A stretch of 64,000 nt of DNA from Rutidosis leptorrhynchoides. Lineage: Eukaryota; Streptophyta; Magnoliopsida; Asterales; Asteraceae. A program made the translations under genes and the position numbers. A model generated the notes under the pieces. It worked only from the letters and a program-made list of their open reading frames with translations, ran no database searches and was not told the origin of the DNA. Where the stretch lies: positions 105,137,501 to 105,201,500 of the forward strand of contig NC_092333.1 of the NCBI RefSeq assembly GCF_046630445.1, in the 5' to 3' direction. Below, in pieces: positions 11,237 to 21,964 of this stretch (the stretch's first letter is position 1; every line of letters begins with the position of its first letter).

Positions 11237-13222
11237 TGATAATGCTAAAAATGAACATATATTTCATAGCATTATTCCTCAAGAAAGACAAGCTTTTAGT
11301 TTCAATTGTTCTATTTACAAGTGATATTCGTTTAAATAATAAAAGGTGAAGACAAAAGACAGATTCGACGAATTGAAGACGCAAACGACCAAAAAGCTCA
11401 AAAGTACAAAAGACAATCAAAAAGGTTCCAATTATTGATAAGAAACGTCTCGAAATTACAAGAGTACAAGATTCAAAACGCAAAGTACAAGATATTAAAT
11501 TGTACGCAAGGACGTTCGAAAATCCGGAACCGGGACCAGAGTCAACTCTCAACGCTCGACGCAACGGACTAAAAATTACAAGTTAACTATGTATATAAAT
11601 ATAATATAATATATAATTAATTATATTAATTATATATATTATATTTATAAATAAAAACCGTCGGCAGAGAAAGACTCCAAAGTGTGAGCTGGAATTTCAA
11701 ACTCCGCGACTCGCGGAGTTTGAAGGCAAAATATGCCGCGAGTCGCGGAGCCCCAAATTGAAAAACTGCCTATAAAGCCAACCGAATTCTGATCATTTTT
11801 ATCAATCTTTTTCTTCTTCTTATCATACGTAAATTATATATATATATTTATAATTTATATTTTAATTTTAATTATAATTCTAATAATAAGGGTATGTTAG
11901 CGAATGTTGTAAGGGTGTAAGTCGAAATTCTGTCCGTGTAACGCTACGCTATTTTTAATCATTGTAAGTTATGTTCAACCTTTTTACATCAATGTCTCGT
12001 AGCTAAGTTATTATTATGCTTATTTAAAACGAAGTAATCATGATGTTGGGCTAATTACTAAAATTGGGTAATTGGGCTTTGTACCATAATTGGGGTTTGG
12101 ACAAAAGAACGACACTTGTGGAAATTAGACTATGAGCTATTAATGGGCTTTATATTTGTTTAACTAAATGATAGTTTGTTAATGTTAATATAAAGATTTA
12201 CAATTGGGCGTCCCTATAAATTACCATATACACTCGATCGGACACGATGGGCGGGGTATTTATATGTACGAATAATTGTTCATTTAACCGGACACGGAAA
12301 TGGATTAATAGTTAATAAACTTGTTGAAACAGAGGTGAATTACATTCAAGGGTAATTGGTGTAATTGTTAACAAAGTAGTAAAACCTTGGTTTACACGCA
12401 GTCGATAACCTGGTGTATTCATTAAACAAAGTATTAAAACCTTGTTACAATTCGAATCCCCAATTAGTTGGAATATTTAACTTCGGGTATAAGGATAATT
12501 TGACGAGGGCACTCGCATTTTATATTTATGACTGATGGACTGTTATGGACAAAAACCAGACGGACATATTAAATAATCCAGGACAAAGGACAATTAACCC
12601 ATGGGCATAAAACAAAAATCAACACGTCAAACATCATAATTACGGAAGTTTAAATAAGCATAATTCTTTTATTTCATATTTAATTTCCTTTATTTTATAT
12701 TTAATTGCACTTCTAATTATCGCACTTTTATTTATTGTTATTTAATCGCACTTTTAATTATCGTACTTTTTAATTATCGCAATTTTATTTTATCGCACTT
12801 TTATTATTCGCAATTTCATTATCGTTATTTACTTTATGCTTTAATTTAAGTCTTGTATTCATTTTTAATATTTTACATTTGGTTTTAACTGCGACTAAAG
12901 TTTTAAAATCGACAAACCGGTCATTAAACGGTAAAAACCCCCCTTTATAATAATAATATTACTTATATATATGTATTTGTATTTTTATAAAAGTAAACTA
13001 ATATAGCGTTAAGCTTTGTTTAAAGATTTCCCTGTGGAACGAACCGGACTTACTAAAAACTACACTAATGTACGATTAGGTACACTGCCTATAAGTGTTG
13101 TAGCAAGGTTTAAGTATATCCATTCTCTAAATAAATAAATATCTTGTGTAAAATTTTATCGTATTTAATAGTGTTTCGTTGTAAACTTCAATAGTATTTT
13201 ATACCCCTTAGCTCTGACATCA
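11237..13222 (+). repeat. 3' LTR of the Athila element
   Basis: 1986 bp, ends TGAT...ATCA. It contains GC-rich palindromes (11696-11724 with 14-bp arms TTCAAACTCCGCGA; 11736-11748 with 6-bp arms), TATAAA at 11771-11776 and a pyrimidine-rich stretch after it that suits a transcription start. The 3' half has several TTATCGCAATTTTATT-like repeats (12700-12830), also seen in the internal parts of elements A and C. The right edge is fixed by resumption of an open chromodomain pol frame at 13223. Confidence 0.85.
11696..11776 (+). promoter_or_regulatory. LTR core promoter with paired GC-rich palindromes
   Basis: Palindrome 1 (11696-11724) is perfect with 14-bp arms and a central C. Palindrome 2 (11736-11748) has a central G, so it is the same core in reverse orientation. 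TATAAA (11771-11776) follows 22 bp later. Compared with 6931-6957, the outer arm bases changed on both sides together (CC/GG against TT/AA). Confidence 0.65.
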
Positions 13223-13390
13223 AAAAGGTTGAGGAATAAAGAGGTGAGAACTTTCAAGGTTCAATGGCGTCGCCGAATAGGTTTCGAGTTTATGTGGGAA
13301 CCCGAAGAGTTTGTCCTAGTGTATCTTCCTGCTTGTCATGTGGCTTGGATTGCGAGGTCGCAATCCGGTTCAAGTGGGGGAGAGTTGTAA
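13223..13390 (+). pseudogene. C-terminal tail of a chromodomain pol, cut by the Athila insertion
   Basis: 56 codons open from the Athila junction to TAA at 13388-13390. The segment reads KEVRTFKVQW, then WEPEEFVLVYLP, then SGGEL and stop. It matches the last part of the pol on the - strand at 61279-61430 almost residue for residue, so both belong to the same chromovirus-type family. The region is the integrase-distal chromodomain thought to bind chromatin. The upstream part is lost or lies left of the Athila element, outside the window. The stop codon lies inside the LTR (LTR starts at 13386). Confidence 0.85.
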
Positions 13391-13412
13391 GATCCTGCTT
13401 CCTAGGTGGTTG

Positions 13413-13488
13413 GGACGCCGTCCAGATGGGTGGGACGCCGTCTCAGTGTGAAGGACTGGACGCTGTCCAGACAGTTTGGATGCCGTCT
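13413..13488 (+). repeat. Four GC-rich dyads (GGACGCCGTCC type)
   Basis: Dyads at 13413-13423 (GGACG-C-CGTCC), 13434-13442 (GACG-C-CGTC), 13456-13470 (CTGGAC-GCT-GTCCAG) and 13478-13488 (imperfect). A similar set of four occurs at 15411-15491 in a different LTR. Confidence 0.7.
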
Positions 13489-14378
13489 AAATGTACTGGT
13501 AGGCCAGCTGTTCTATTTTTAGATATTTTGAAGGGTTATTTTGGTAATTGCACTCGGGGAACGACTTTAAGGCCCTAGATCAGTTTGTGGAGCCTTATTT
13601 ACTCCATTGCATCCACCCTTATCCATTTCTACTTAAATTCTAGAGAGAGAGAGGAAGTTCTAGAGTGAGAGAGCTCCAATAAAGGAAGAAGAAGGTTGAA
13701 TCGGGTTTTAGTGCAAGCTTTAAAGTTGTTCATCTAGTCTCTAGCTACGTGGTGATTGTGTTGGTAAGTCTTAACCTTTATTTCCTTACTATTAATTGTT
13801 TAAGGGTTAGGGTTTGGGTTAGTGATGTGTGTACAACCCATTTGTTAGTGATTTGGGGGTTTTTGGGTAAGTTTGGGTCATGAAGACTCAAAGATGACTA
13901 ACTTAGGGTTTTTGAAAAGTTAAAGTGTGTAAATGGGTCTTAAAGGCTTAGTAAATCACTAGCACACTTGTAGTTAATGTTAGTGGGTGTCATTTGGGTT
14001 ATGGGTGACCCAAATGGGTGTGTTGACCTTGAAATGGGTCGAATGGGTCTTGGGCGACCTAGGTTGTTAAATGAGTATGAAAACACACTAAACTTGTGAA
14101 TATAAAGTGTATTAAGACCATAATGGGCTAGCGTTAGGGTTTTGGCGAAGTTGACCTAATCTTAGGGTTAAATGTGCAAATGGGTCGAAATTGCACCAAG
14201 GGTCAAAAGACGCTAGTTTGGTGAGTGAGTAGGTTGACCAATTCGATTGTGTGATTGGTTATGTGCCTAATGTAATAGGTACGTTACATTGAAGGTTGCA
14301 AGCTCGGTTAACTCTCACAAAGACTTTAAAGTGAGTGGAATAATTATGCGTACATGTATATGGCGTATTTATTTGTGA

Positions 14379-14671
14379 ATGTTATGGTATGAACCACGTG
14401 CCGGTAGTACCATAACATGTATGTGACGGGTATTATGATGTGAACCACGTGCTGGTAGCATCAAGTGTGAACCACGTGCCGGTAGCAATATAAAATCATG
14501 ATGTGAACCACGTGCCGGTAGCATCAAGTGTGAACCACGTGCCGGTAGCACTATAAAATGAGGCGTGAACCACGTGCCGGTAGCGCCCAAGTGTGAACCA
14601 AGTGCCGGTAGCACTATAAATGAGTGAGACTCAAATGCGTATGGTGTGAACCACGTGCCGGTAGCACCATA
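14379..14671 (+). repeat. Array of eight stem-loops with constant loop and variable stems
   Basis: Each unit has the loop GAACCACGTGCCGGTAG (two units with one change). The flanks pair within the unit but differ between units: ATGTTATGGTA/TACCATAACAT (14379-14418), TGATG/CATCA (14436-14463), a weak unit at 14467-14487, TGATG/CATCA (14499-14526), AGTG/CACT (14527-14552), GGCG/CGCC (14562-14587), AGTG/CACT (14590-14615) and TATGGTG/CACCATA (14640-14671). Seven loops contain the palindrome CACGTG (a G-box core). Confidence 0.85.
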
Positions 14672-14717
14672 GCGTTATGGTTAACCATATTATGTTGTTG
14701 AACGTTGGATAAGCATG

Positions 14718-14857
<140 letters not shown>

Positions 14858-15410
14858 TGAGTATATGCTAATGTGGTGTTGTGTTAGTGTACGAGTTATT
14901 AGTATTATGAGTATGACGGCATGCTATTGAGTTATATTTTCGTAAGAGGTATTTGGTGGATGCGATTGCAAGTAGATGGGTTATATATATGTATGTATAA
15001 TTGTTGCACTCACTAAGCTTTAGCTTACCCTCTCGTTGTTTACCTTTTAGGCTCCGGCGTGGACAAAGGCAAAGGTATTCGGTTGGATTAGTGGTCTCCC
15101 GCTTATTTTGATAGGGGATGCTTTTGGGTTAGCTTTTGGAAGTTCGGCCAAGATGTGGGTAGTTTAACCCCAAACACCATGCTCTAGGTGTCGTTTGGAA
15201 TTTAAACTCTTGTGGTCGAAACTTGTATTTTGAACGAAATTCGTAAAACGGGACATTGTGGGCCCGGTGTTGTAAAACTTGTTTTGATGATAGAAATCTC
15301 TTAGTTTTACTTATTATAACGTGTTGTGAAAAGGTTTTCGTTTGAAAGTATCGGGAAGCGGGATTTCCGCTCGTGTAATTTGGAACCCGAGATCAGAACC
15401 TGACAGTTCA

Positions 15411-15491
15411 TTGGGACGCCATCCCAATTGTTTGGATGCCATCCAAGTCTTCAGTACTGAACGCCGTCCAGGAATCTAGACGCCGTCCAGA
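15411..15491 (+). repeat. Four GC-rich dyads in LTR-O
   Basis: 15411-15427 (TTGGGA/TCCCAA), 15432-15446 (TTGGATG-C-CATCCAA, perfect), 15457-15471 (one mismatch) and 15475-15491 (one mismatch). Same core as the set in LTR1, though the surrounding sequence differs. Confidence 0.7.
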
Positions 15492-16016
15492 TGTGCAGAC
15501 CTAGAAAATTATTTTTAGCGTGTTTTTGGTATAACAAGGAAAGGGTTGTTACATTCTTTAAGACTAAACATGGATTAATTAGTTTAATGAGGAGACAAAA
15601 ATGTGCAAGCATGCATGACCAACTTTCCATGCATTTAACCTTATACCTCATTCTAGCATTCACCATACTCCCACACTTGAAAGATCAACTTGACCAACCC
15701 CCTTTTGGAGCCTCTTGACCGTCGGCCTAGGATGAGTGGGAGGAGAGTTCAAATTTTTTTTTTTGTTACTTATAAGCTAGTATTACCTCACTCCACACAC
15801 ACACCTTTCTTACACTACTTCTTTCTCTCATCTTTTCTCTCAAAATTGTAAGTAACATGTTTTATTTTTATTCTTCTTTTTTCCTTTGAAACCGAAATCT
15901 ATCATCATCATCTTTACTAGTTTGTTGTTTGTTGTTCAAGATCAAACTTTATAGCTTGTATCTCCATGAATCTTGTTTCTTCCATCTTTGTTTGATGAGA
16001 AGTCAAGAACAAGGAT

Positions 16017-16593
16017 CTAAGTTTCTATAACTTATGGTTCTACACTTAAGATGTTATAAAGATCTAAAGCTCATAAGCTTTGAGATCTTGCTTGTGTTCA
16101 TGTTTTGTAAACTTAAGGTTTATTTTCTTAAAGATCCAAGTTTTGGCTTGAATCTTCTTAAGTTTGAAACAAACATGAACTTGTTACTTGTAATTTTAGT
16201 TTATTTCTTTCTTTTGTAAGTATTTCAATTAGTGATCTATTTAATTTTGGTCAAGTATTACTAGTTAAACTTGATCTCATTTTTCTTAGAACTAAAGTTT
16301 AAACTTTGTAAGTCCAAGAACATGGAAGTTTAACTTTCTAGTTATAACTTCATACACTTATGTTGGATCTAAGTTTCTATAGCTTATGGTCTTCCAATTT
16401 TGTCTAAAACAAGAGCTTATAAGCTTACATACATTTTCAAGATGAAAATCTAAGTTTCATAACTTATGGTTTCATTAAAGTAAAGATCCAAGTTCTATAA
16501 CTTAGGGTTTAACTTAAGAACTCTAGATCTAGACTTTTTAGTCTAGGATCTTTAAGATCTAACTAAGATCTAAGTTCTACAACTTAAGATCTT
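16017..16593 (+). repeat. Leader stem-loop repeats (GATCTAAGTT...AACTT type)
   Basis: At least eight short inverted repeats. The strongest are 16059-16089 (AAGATCT/AGATCTT around AAAGCT/AGCTTT, loop CATA), 16525-16551 (CTAGACT/AGTCTAG, loop TTTT) and 16565-16593 (AAGATCT-AAGTT paired with AACTT-AAGATCTT, one bulge). Weaker units read AAGTT-TCTAT-AACTT near 16020, 16370, 16450 and 16485. Confidence 0.6.
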
Positions 16594-17541
16594 GTTTATT
16601 TAGTTTACATTCAAGTTTATAGCTTAATATTATTATTAGAACTCATGTATGTATCGGATCTAAGATCTTGATGTAACTTTGGTTCATCAACCTACTTACA
16701 ACCCTTAAATGAGTTGTGCTACATATCTTAGACATACACTAGTGTTATGATGGTCAAAACTTGGTTAATATGATGCAAACACATCAACGAGTTGTACACT
16801 TGAAGCTATAGGCATCAAGGATGAGAACCGTGATGAGCATCAAGCACCAAGAACCCACCGGAGCACTTTGTTTACTGTTTTTTGATTCTGATCTGGCTAC
16901 CTGGGCTATGGAAAGTTGATTTCTAGTTAGTTCGGTTTGAGTAGATGATTTTCCGTTCAGGCCTCATCTTAATCCGAGTTACAGTTTAGGATTTATAGCC
17001 TTCCGAAAATCACTACGCCCTTTTAACGTTGTGCTGAAATTTCTGACCTACTCGCACTTAAACCGTCGCCACGGTCAAACGAAGACGAGTTTGGTTCTGA
17101 AAATTGGTCAGTGGTTGGAGGACTCATATACAGATCCATGGCCACTGGTCTCACCTCATTTCAGTTTGTATAGAGGTCGTGACAGCTGAACGAAGTCAGC
17201 CTTTGTTTCAAACTCTATTCTTGATTGAAACGTACTTTACACTTTTTGTTTAATGATGAATGATGATGATAGTTAAGACCTAATTTACATACTTTTAAAC
17301 CTTTAGGAATGATTTACTGACTTAGTAACTTTTGACTTAGGTTGAGGTCCTTTCGGACCAAATACTTGCTTACTTATCTCGTACCGACTTTACCACTTTT
17401 CACTGTGAGTTATAGCATCCCTTTTTACTTTAACTATTTTGGGAACTGAGAATACATGCGCGTTTTACGTTTTACATACTAGGAACGAGTACTTAAACTT
17501 TATATATGTGTGAGTTATACAACGGCATAAACTTTCCACTT

Positions 17542-17546
17542 AGCTC
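17542..17546. repeat. Target-site duplication of element A (AGCTC)
   Basis: AGCTC directly precedes TGTGACGACCC; the same five bases follow the 3' LTR at 29838-29842. Confidence 0.95.
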
Positions 17547-18497
17547 TGTGACGACCCGTAAATTTTCGACCAAATTTAAACTTAATCTTTATATGATTCC
17601 GACACGATAAGCAAAGTCTGTAATGTTGAGTCTCGAAAATTCTGGAACTAGATTCATGTAATCATTTACCCTTAGACTATTTCCGATGATTCACGAACTT
17701 TTAATTAAAAACAGAAAAGTATATATAAATATATATGTAAATAAATATATACAATAAGTTAAATATATTCATGAACTATTATGTGATTTAGTTTTTGTGA
17801 AAGATAACTTAAAATAGCTAAAAACTTGATATTTTAAATATTTAGATTATATTGAACATAAATGATGTTGAACATAATATGTCAACATTAATAATGTATT
17901 AAATTTATAATGATACACTGTGAGCTCCAGTATATATAATTAATAAATTTACCCAAGTAATAAAAACTAGATATGTAAAACATAGTTATATATAAATAGT
18001 AGTAATTTCTATACATAACTATTACTATATATATATATATATTTTGTTAAAATGTGTAATTAATAAATAATAAATACATATAATGTATAGATATGAAATA
18101 TTAGTCAATTAATAATAAATAATATTAATTTATGTAATTACAAATTAGAATATAAATGTTATATTAATATTATTAGTATTATTACTCTCATTACTATTAT
18201 TAAATACTAATATCAATATCGTGTATTGTTATATAATATATGGATATAAAAATTTATATAATTTGTTATATCATTATTATTATAATAGTGGAAAAATTAT
18301 AATATTAGTTATTATTATAATTATTATTACTAAAAATTGATAGTTTTTTATATACTATCATCATAAATTGTATTACTTTTATCAATAATATTAATATTGC
18401 TGGTATTATTTTATTAATATAATTTTAATTTTTTTACAAATTATAATAAAGTATAATTATTATTTATATAATTATATTTATTAATTATTAATATTAA

Positions 18498-18583
<86 letters not shown>

Positions 18584-19451
18584 CAATAAAGAAACTTATA
18601 CGTTCCAGTTCAAGTACCTATCAATCTGTAGTGCATTTTTGTTTTTGCCTTCAGTTTCTTACACATTTACATCAACTAGTACAAATCAGATATATAACAG
18701 ATTCGACTTTATCTTATTTTTATTTAATTCTCTGTTTCTTCCTTTTGTCTGATAAGTCTGCCGATACCTTCTCCTTTATTAAAGCCATCAATTATGTCAT
18801 GTTTGGGGAAAACCATTCAACTTAACACTCTCATTATCAATTACAATTACTTATAACTGCTATCAATTGTGGAATTAGACAGAAAATAAAGAAACACGCT
18901 GTAAACTCTGTTTTTGGTGTCTTCAATTCGAAAGCTCAAACACGAATCATATTTCAAAATCTGGGAATGCAAAACTGTTTTAAATCCACTGGTCAAACTA
19001 TCTGTAAAGTGTTAATTTCCAATTCCTCAAAATGATCTCGAATTTCGAAGTCAAAGTTAGAAAAAAAAGTCAACTAAATTGTTCTTTGTAAAATTTCGAA
19101 TTCCAGTGGAAGTTTTTGGATCAATTGATGGGTTGAAAAGTTTCCAGGGAAGATTTAAAATATATTTCATATAGGAATTTAGGTCTGAAAGTGGCTAAAA
19201 TTTGAAAACATGATTTGAGTTCATCATCGAGTTCTTCCTTCTGTTTCAACTTCTGTTCTAAATTGATTTTTGTTTTAAGTAATTTAAACAGTCCTTAAAT
19301 GTTTCTGTACCAGTTATAAATCCTAAACTAAATTGTAAGTCACGGTTAGGATTGGTTTAAGTTGATTCGTTTATTGATTCTGTGAAGAAGAAAAGGGAGA
19401 TGAAACATATGTGGTATAAATAAAATAAAAACGAGTATAATTCCAGGAAAT

Positions 19452-19521
19452 GGGCAACAGCCCAATGGTTTGATGCGTTACGGTTTAACGAGGGGTCAAG
19501 GGTTCGAGCCTGGTTCTAAGC
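19452..19521 (+). other. tRNA-like (Pol III promoter-like) module in 5' LTR of A
   Basis: An A-box-like TGGTTTGATGCG and B-box-like GGGTTCGAGCC at tRNA spacing, followed by a T-run. The matching segment is in the 3' LTR (27909-27979) and in both LTRs of C (42465-42532, 50667-50734). A tRNA-derived or SINE-like insertion in the ancestral LTR is the simplest reading; no complete cloverleaf is visible. Confidence 0.5.
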
Positions 19522-19780
19522 AAATCTTTTTTTAAAAAAAAAAGAAAACTTCGGAAGGTATAATTTATTACTAAAATTATTATTATTATTATTATTATCA
19601 TTTTTATTATTGTTATTATTATCATTAGTATTAGTATTAGTATTATTATTGTTGTTAAAATTATTATTGTTATTATTATTAAGTATTAGTATTATTGTTA
19701 TTATTAAGCATTAGGAATATTATCATTATTATTATCAATAACAGTTGTATTATTATTATTATTATTATTCATGATTAGGA

Positions 19781-19902
<122 letters not shown>

Positions 19903-20022
19903 AAAATAATACAAGTTATCATTTTTTTCATTAATATTAGTATTAGGAACGCTTTTGTTACTATTAGTATTATTATTAACAATAACAATATTATTATTTT
20001 TAATATTATCATTTTTAATAAA

Positions 20023-20053
<31 letters not shown>

Positions 20054-21291
20054 GTAAATCATTAATATCAACACTATCATTTTAAGCGGATAAATATTTT
20101 GTACATAAAATATACTTATTATATATACTATACTTATATTAAAATTTCACATAACTATATATATCAAACTTACTAAGATTATTTATATAAATACTTACAA
20201 CTAACAAATTATTGATTTTTAAATATAATATTAACCAAGTATGTATATGAATATAATAATATAACTATATAAATACTAACCATTTTGAATATATACACAA
20301 ATTAAATATACATAAAATATAAATTTAGGATATAATAAATAAATTGGTTCAGTTACGATTATATGTTTTAATATATATACAAATGGTATACGTTCGTGAA
20401 TCCGAGGCCAACCCTGCATTGTTCAATATAGTCATATGTATTTTTATTACAAAATACCTTAGGTGAGTTTCATTTGCCTTTTTACCCTTTATATTTTTGG
20501 GCTGAGAATACATGCGCAATTTTTATAAATGTTTTACGAAATAGACACAAGTAATTGAAACTACATTATATGGGTTAATGATCGAAGCCGAATATGCCCA
20601 TTTTGCTTGGTAACTTAAGAATTAGTAAACCGATCTACTAATTGACGCGAATCCTAAAGATAGATCTATTGGGCCTAACGAACCCCATTCAAAGTACCGG
20701 ATGCTTTAGTACTTCGATGTGGTTTTATATCATGTCCGAAGAATTTCCTGGAATGATAGGGGATATTTTTATATGCATCTTGTTAATGTCGGTTACCAGG
20801 TGTTCACCATATGAATGATTATTTTTGTCTCTATGCATTGGACATATATTTATGAGAACTGGAAATGAAATTTTTGTGGTCTATTAAAATGATGGAAATG
20901 ATTATTTATGTTAAACTAATGAACTCACCAACCTTTTGGTTGACACTTTAAAGCATGTTTATTCTCAGGTATGAAAGAAATCTTCCGCTATGCATTTGCT
21001 CGTATTAGAGATATTACTTGGAGTCATTCATGACATATTTCAAAAGACGTTGCATTCGAGTCGTCGAGTTCATCAAGATTATTACTAATTCAATTATAGT
21101 GGGATATATTATGAAATGGTATGCATGCCGTCAACTTTCGATGTAAAGCAAGTTTGACTTTTAAAAACGAATGCAATGTTTGTAAAATTTATCATATAGA
21201 GGTCAAGTACCTCGCGATGTAATCAACTATTGTGAATCGTTTGTAATCAATATGGACTTCGTCCAGATGGATTAGGACGGGTCTCTACAGT

Positions 21292-21539
21292 TGGCATCAG
21301 AGCTGGTATAACGCCGTCCATGTGTGGCGGGTTAGTCGTAAAGGAGGTTCTCACAGTGTTACCTGTGATGAAGCATTGGCTCTTACTCCTTGCGATCCCT
21401 TACGAGGGTTGGCAGTAGCCAAGAGGCAGGCCCTAAAATCAGTATCTGAGGTACACTCAGTGGTCACCAGGCAGTTAGCTGGGAAGGCACTGGGTGGGAC
21501 TGTGGTTGTCCCCAACTGTTCTACAGTTGGTATCAGAGC
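21292..21539 (+). promoter_or_regulatory. Duplicated primer-binding region of element A
   Basis: TGGCATCAGAGC (21292-21303) lies just after the LTR end. TGGTATCAGAGC (21528-21539), a canonical initiator-Met primer site, lies 236 bp downstream. Each is preceded by CTACAGT, the element's own LTR end. The spacer is well conserved in element C; its small ORF at 21322-21558 is not convincing as a gene. Confidence 0.75.
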
Positions 21540-21964
21540 GGTGGTCTTAGTGAACTAGGTCTTGCATTAGTGTGTCTAACTGATAGTCGTTAGGATGCAT
21601 TAGTGAGTCTGGACTTCGACCGTGTCTGCATGTCAAAAGTTTTGCTTATCATTTTTGTCGAAAATCATCTGCTTATCATCCTTAGGAAATTATCTGCTCA
21701 TTATTCTTAGTCTAGACACGTTTTACTGCATTGACTGCATGAATAGTGTATAGACAAAATTCATATCTTAGCGTATCTGACAATTCATATCTTAGCGTAT
21801 TCGTTACTGTAGACCTTGCCTGATATCCCTCGTAAACCTCTCTGTAATTTAAGGGATCCTGGTACTATATATATCTATGCATATTATGCATTGAGAATAC
21901 ATCCAACTATCAATTACTGTCACTAAACTCTTCATACCAAAAATCTTTTCTGTGATCGCGTAAG

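Larger units (their letters stand above)
1..13222 (+). mobile_element. Athila-lineage Ty3/gypsy element (5' end outside window)
   Basis: Seen: gag, protease, RT, RNase H and integrase in one forward frame, then about 5.8 kb holding two further ORFs, then an LTR starting TGATAATG and ending GACATCA. Family knowledge: a CX2CX3HX4C Gag knuckle, a DLGA protease, no chromodomain, and a long post-pol region with an extra ORF are the hallmarks of the Athila/Calypso group. The 5' LTR and start of gag lie left of the window. The right end sits inside a chromovirus pol coding sequence, so this element is the younger of the two. The 5-bp target duplication should be AAAAG (13223-13227), but its partner is not visible. 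Confidence 0.9.
15406..17546 (+). repeat. LTR-O, first segment (left boundary provisional)
   Basis: The sequence continues across three later insertions at 29838, 40607 and 52755, as shown by the matching 5-bp duplications and by collinearity with the other LTRs. For example, a tgagaatacatgcg block (17447) is followed after element A by the ggtaac..., caccaac... and ttctcagg blocks. It contains four GC-rich dyads (15411-15491), a weak TATA-like ttataag (about 15769) and a leader rich in GATCTAAGTT..AACTT stem-loops (16017-16593). No gene is supported; the ORFs at 15491 and 16034 are chance. Confidence 0.6.

Noticed and set aside
13264-13578. 104-aa ORF
   Set aside because: Out of frame with the chromodomain tail and runs into the LTR dyads; the correct reading is 13223-13390.
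14369-14614. Repeat protein on the - strand (LPARGSH units)
   Set aside because: Translation of the stem-loop array; explained by the repeat, and no start or context for a gene.
14379-14671. CRISPR-like array (constant repeat, variable spacer)
   Set aside because: Plant nuclear LTR context, irregular spacing, variable parts pair with each other and no cas genes; it is a hairpin array.
21322-21558. 78-aa ORF in the leader of A (partly shared with C at 44579-44800)
   Set aside because: Covers the spacer between the two primer-like sites; reading frame breaks early in C, so the DNA rather than a protein seems conserved.
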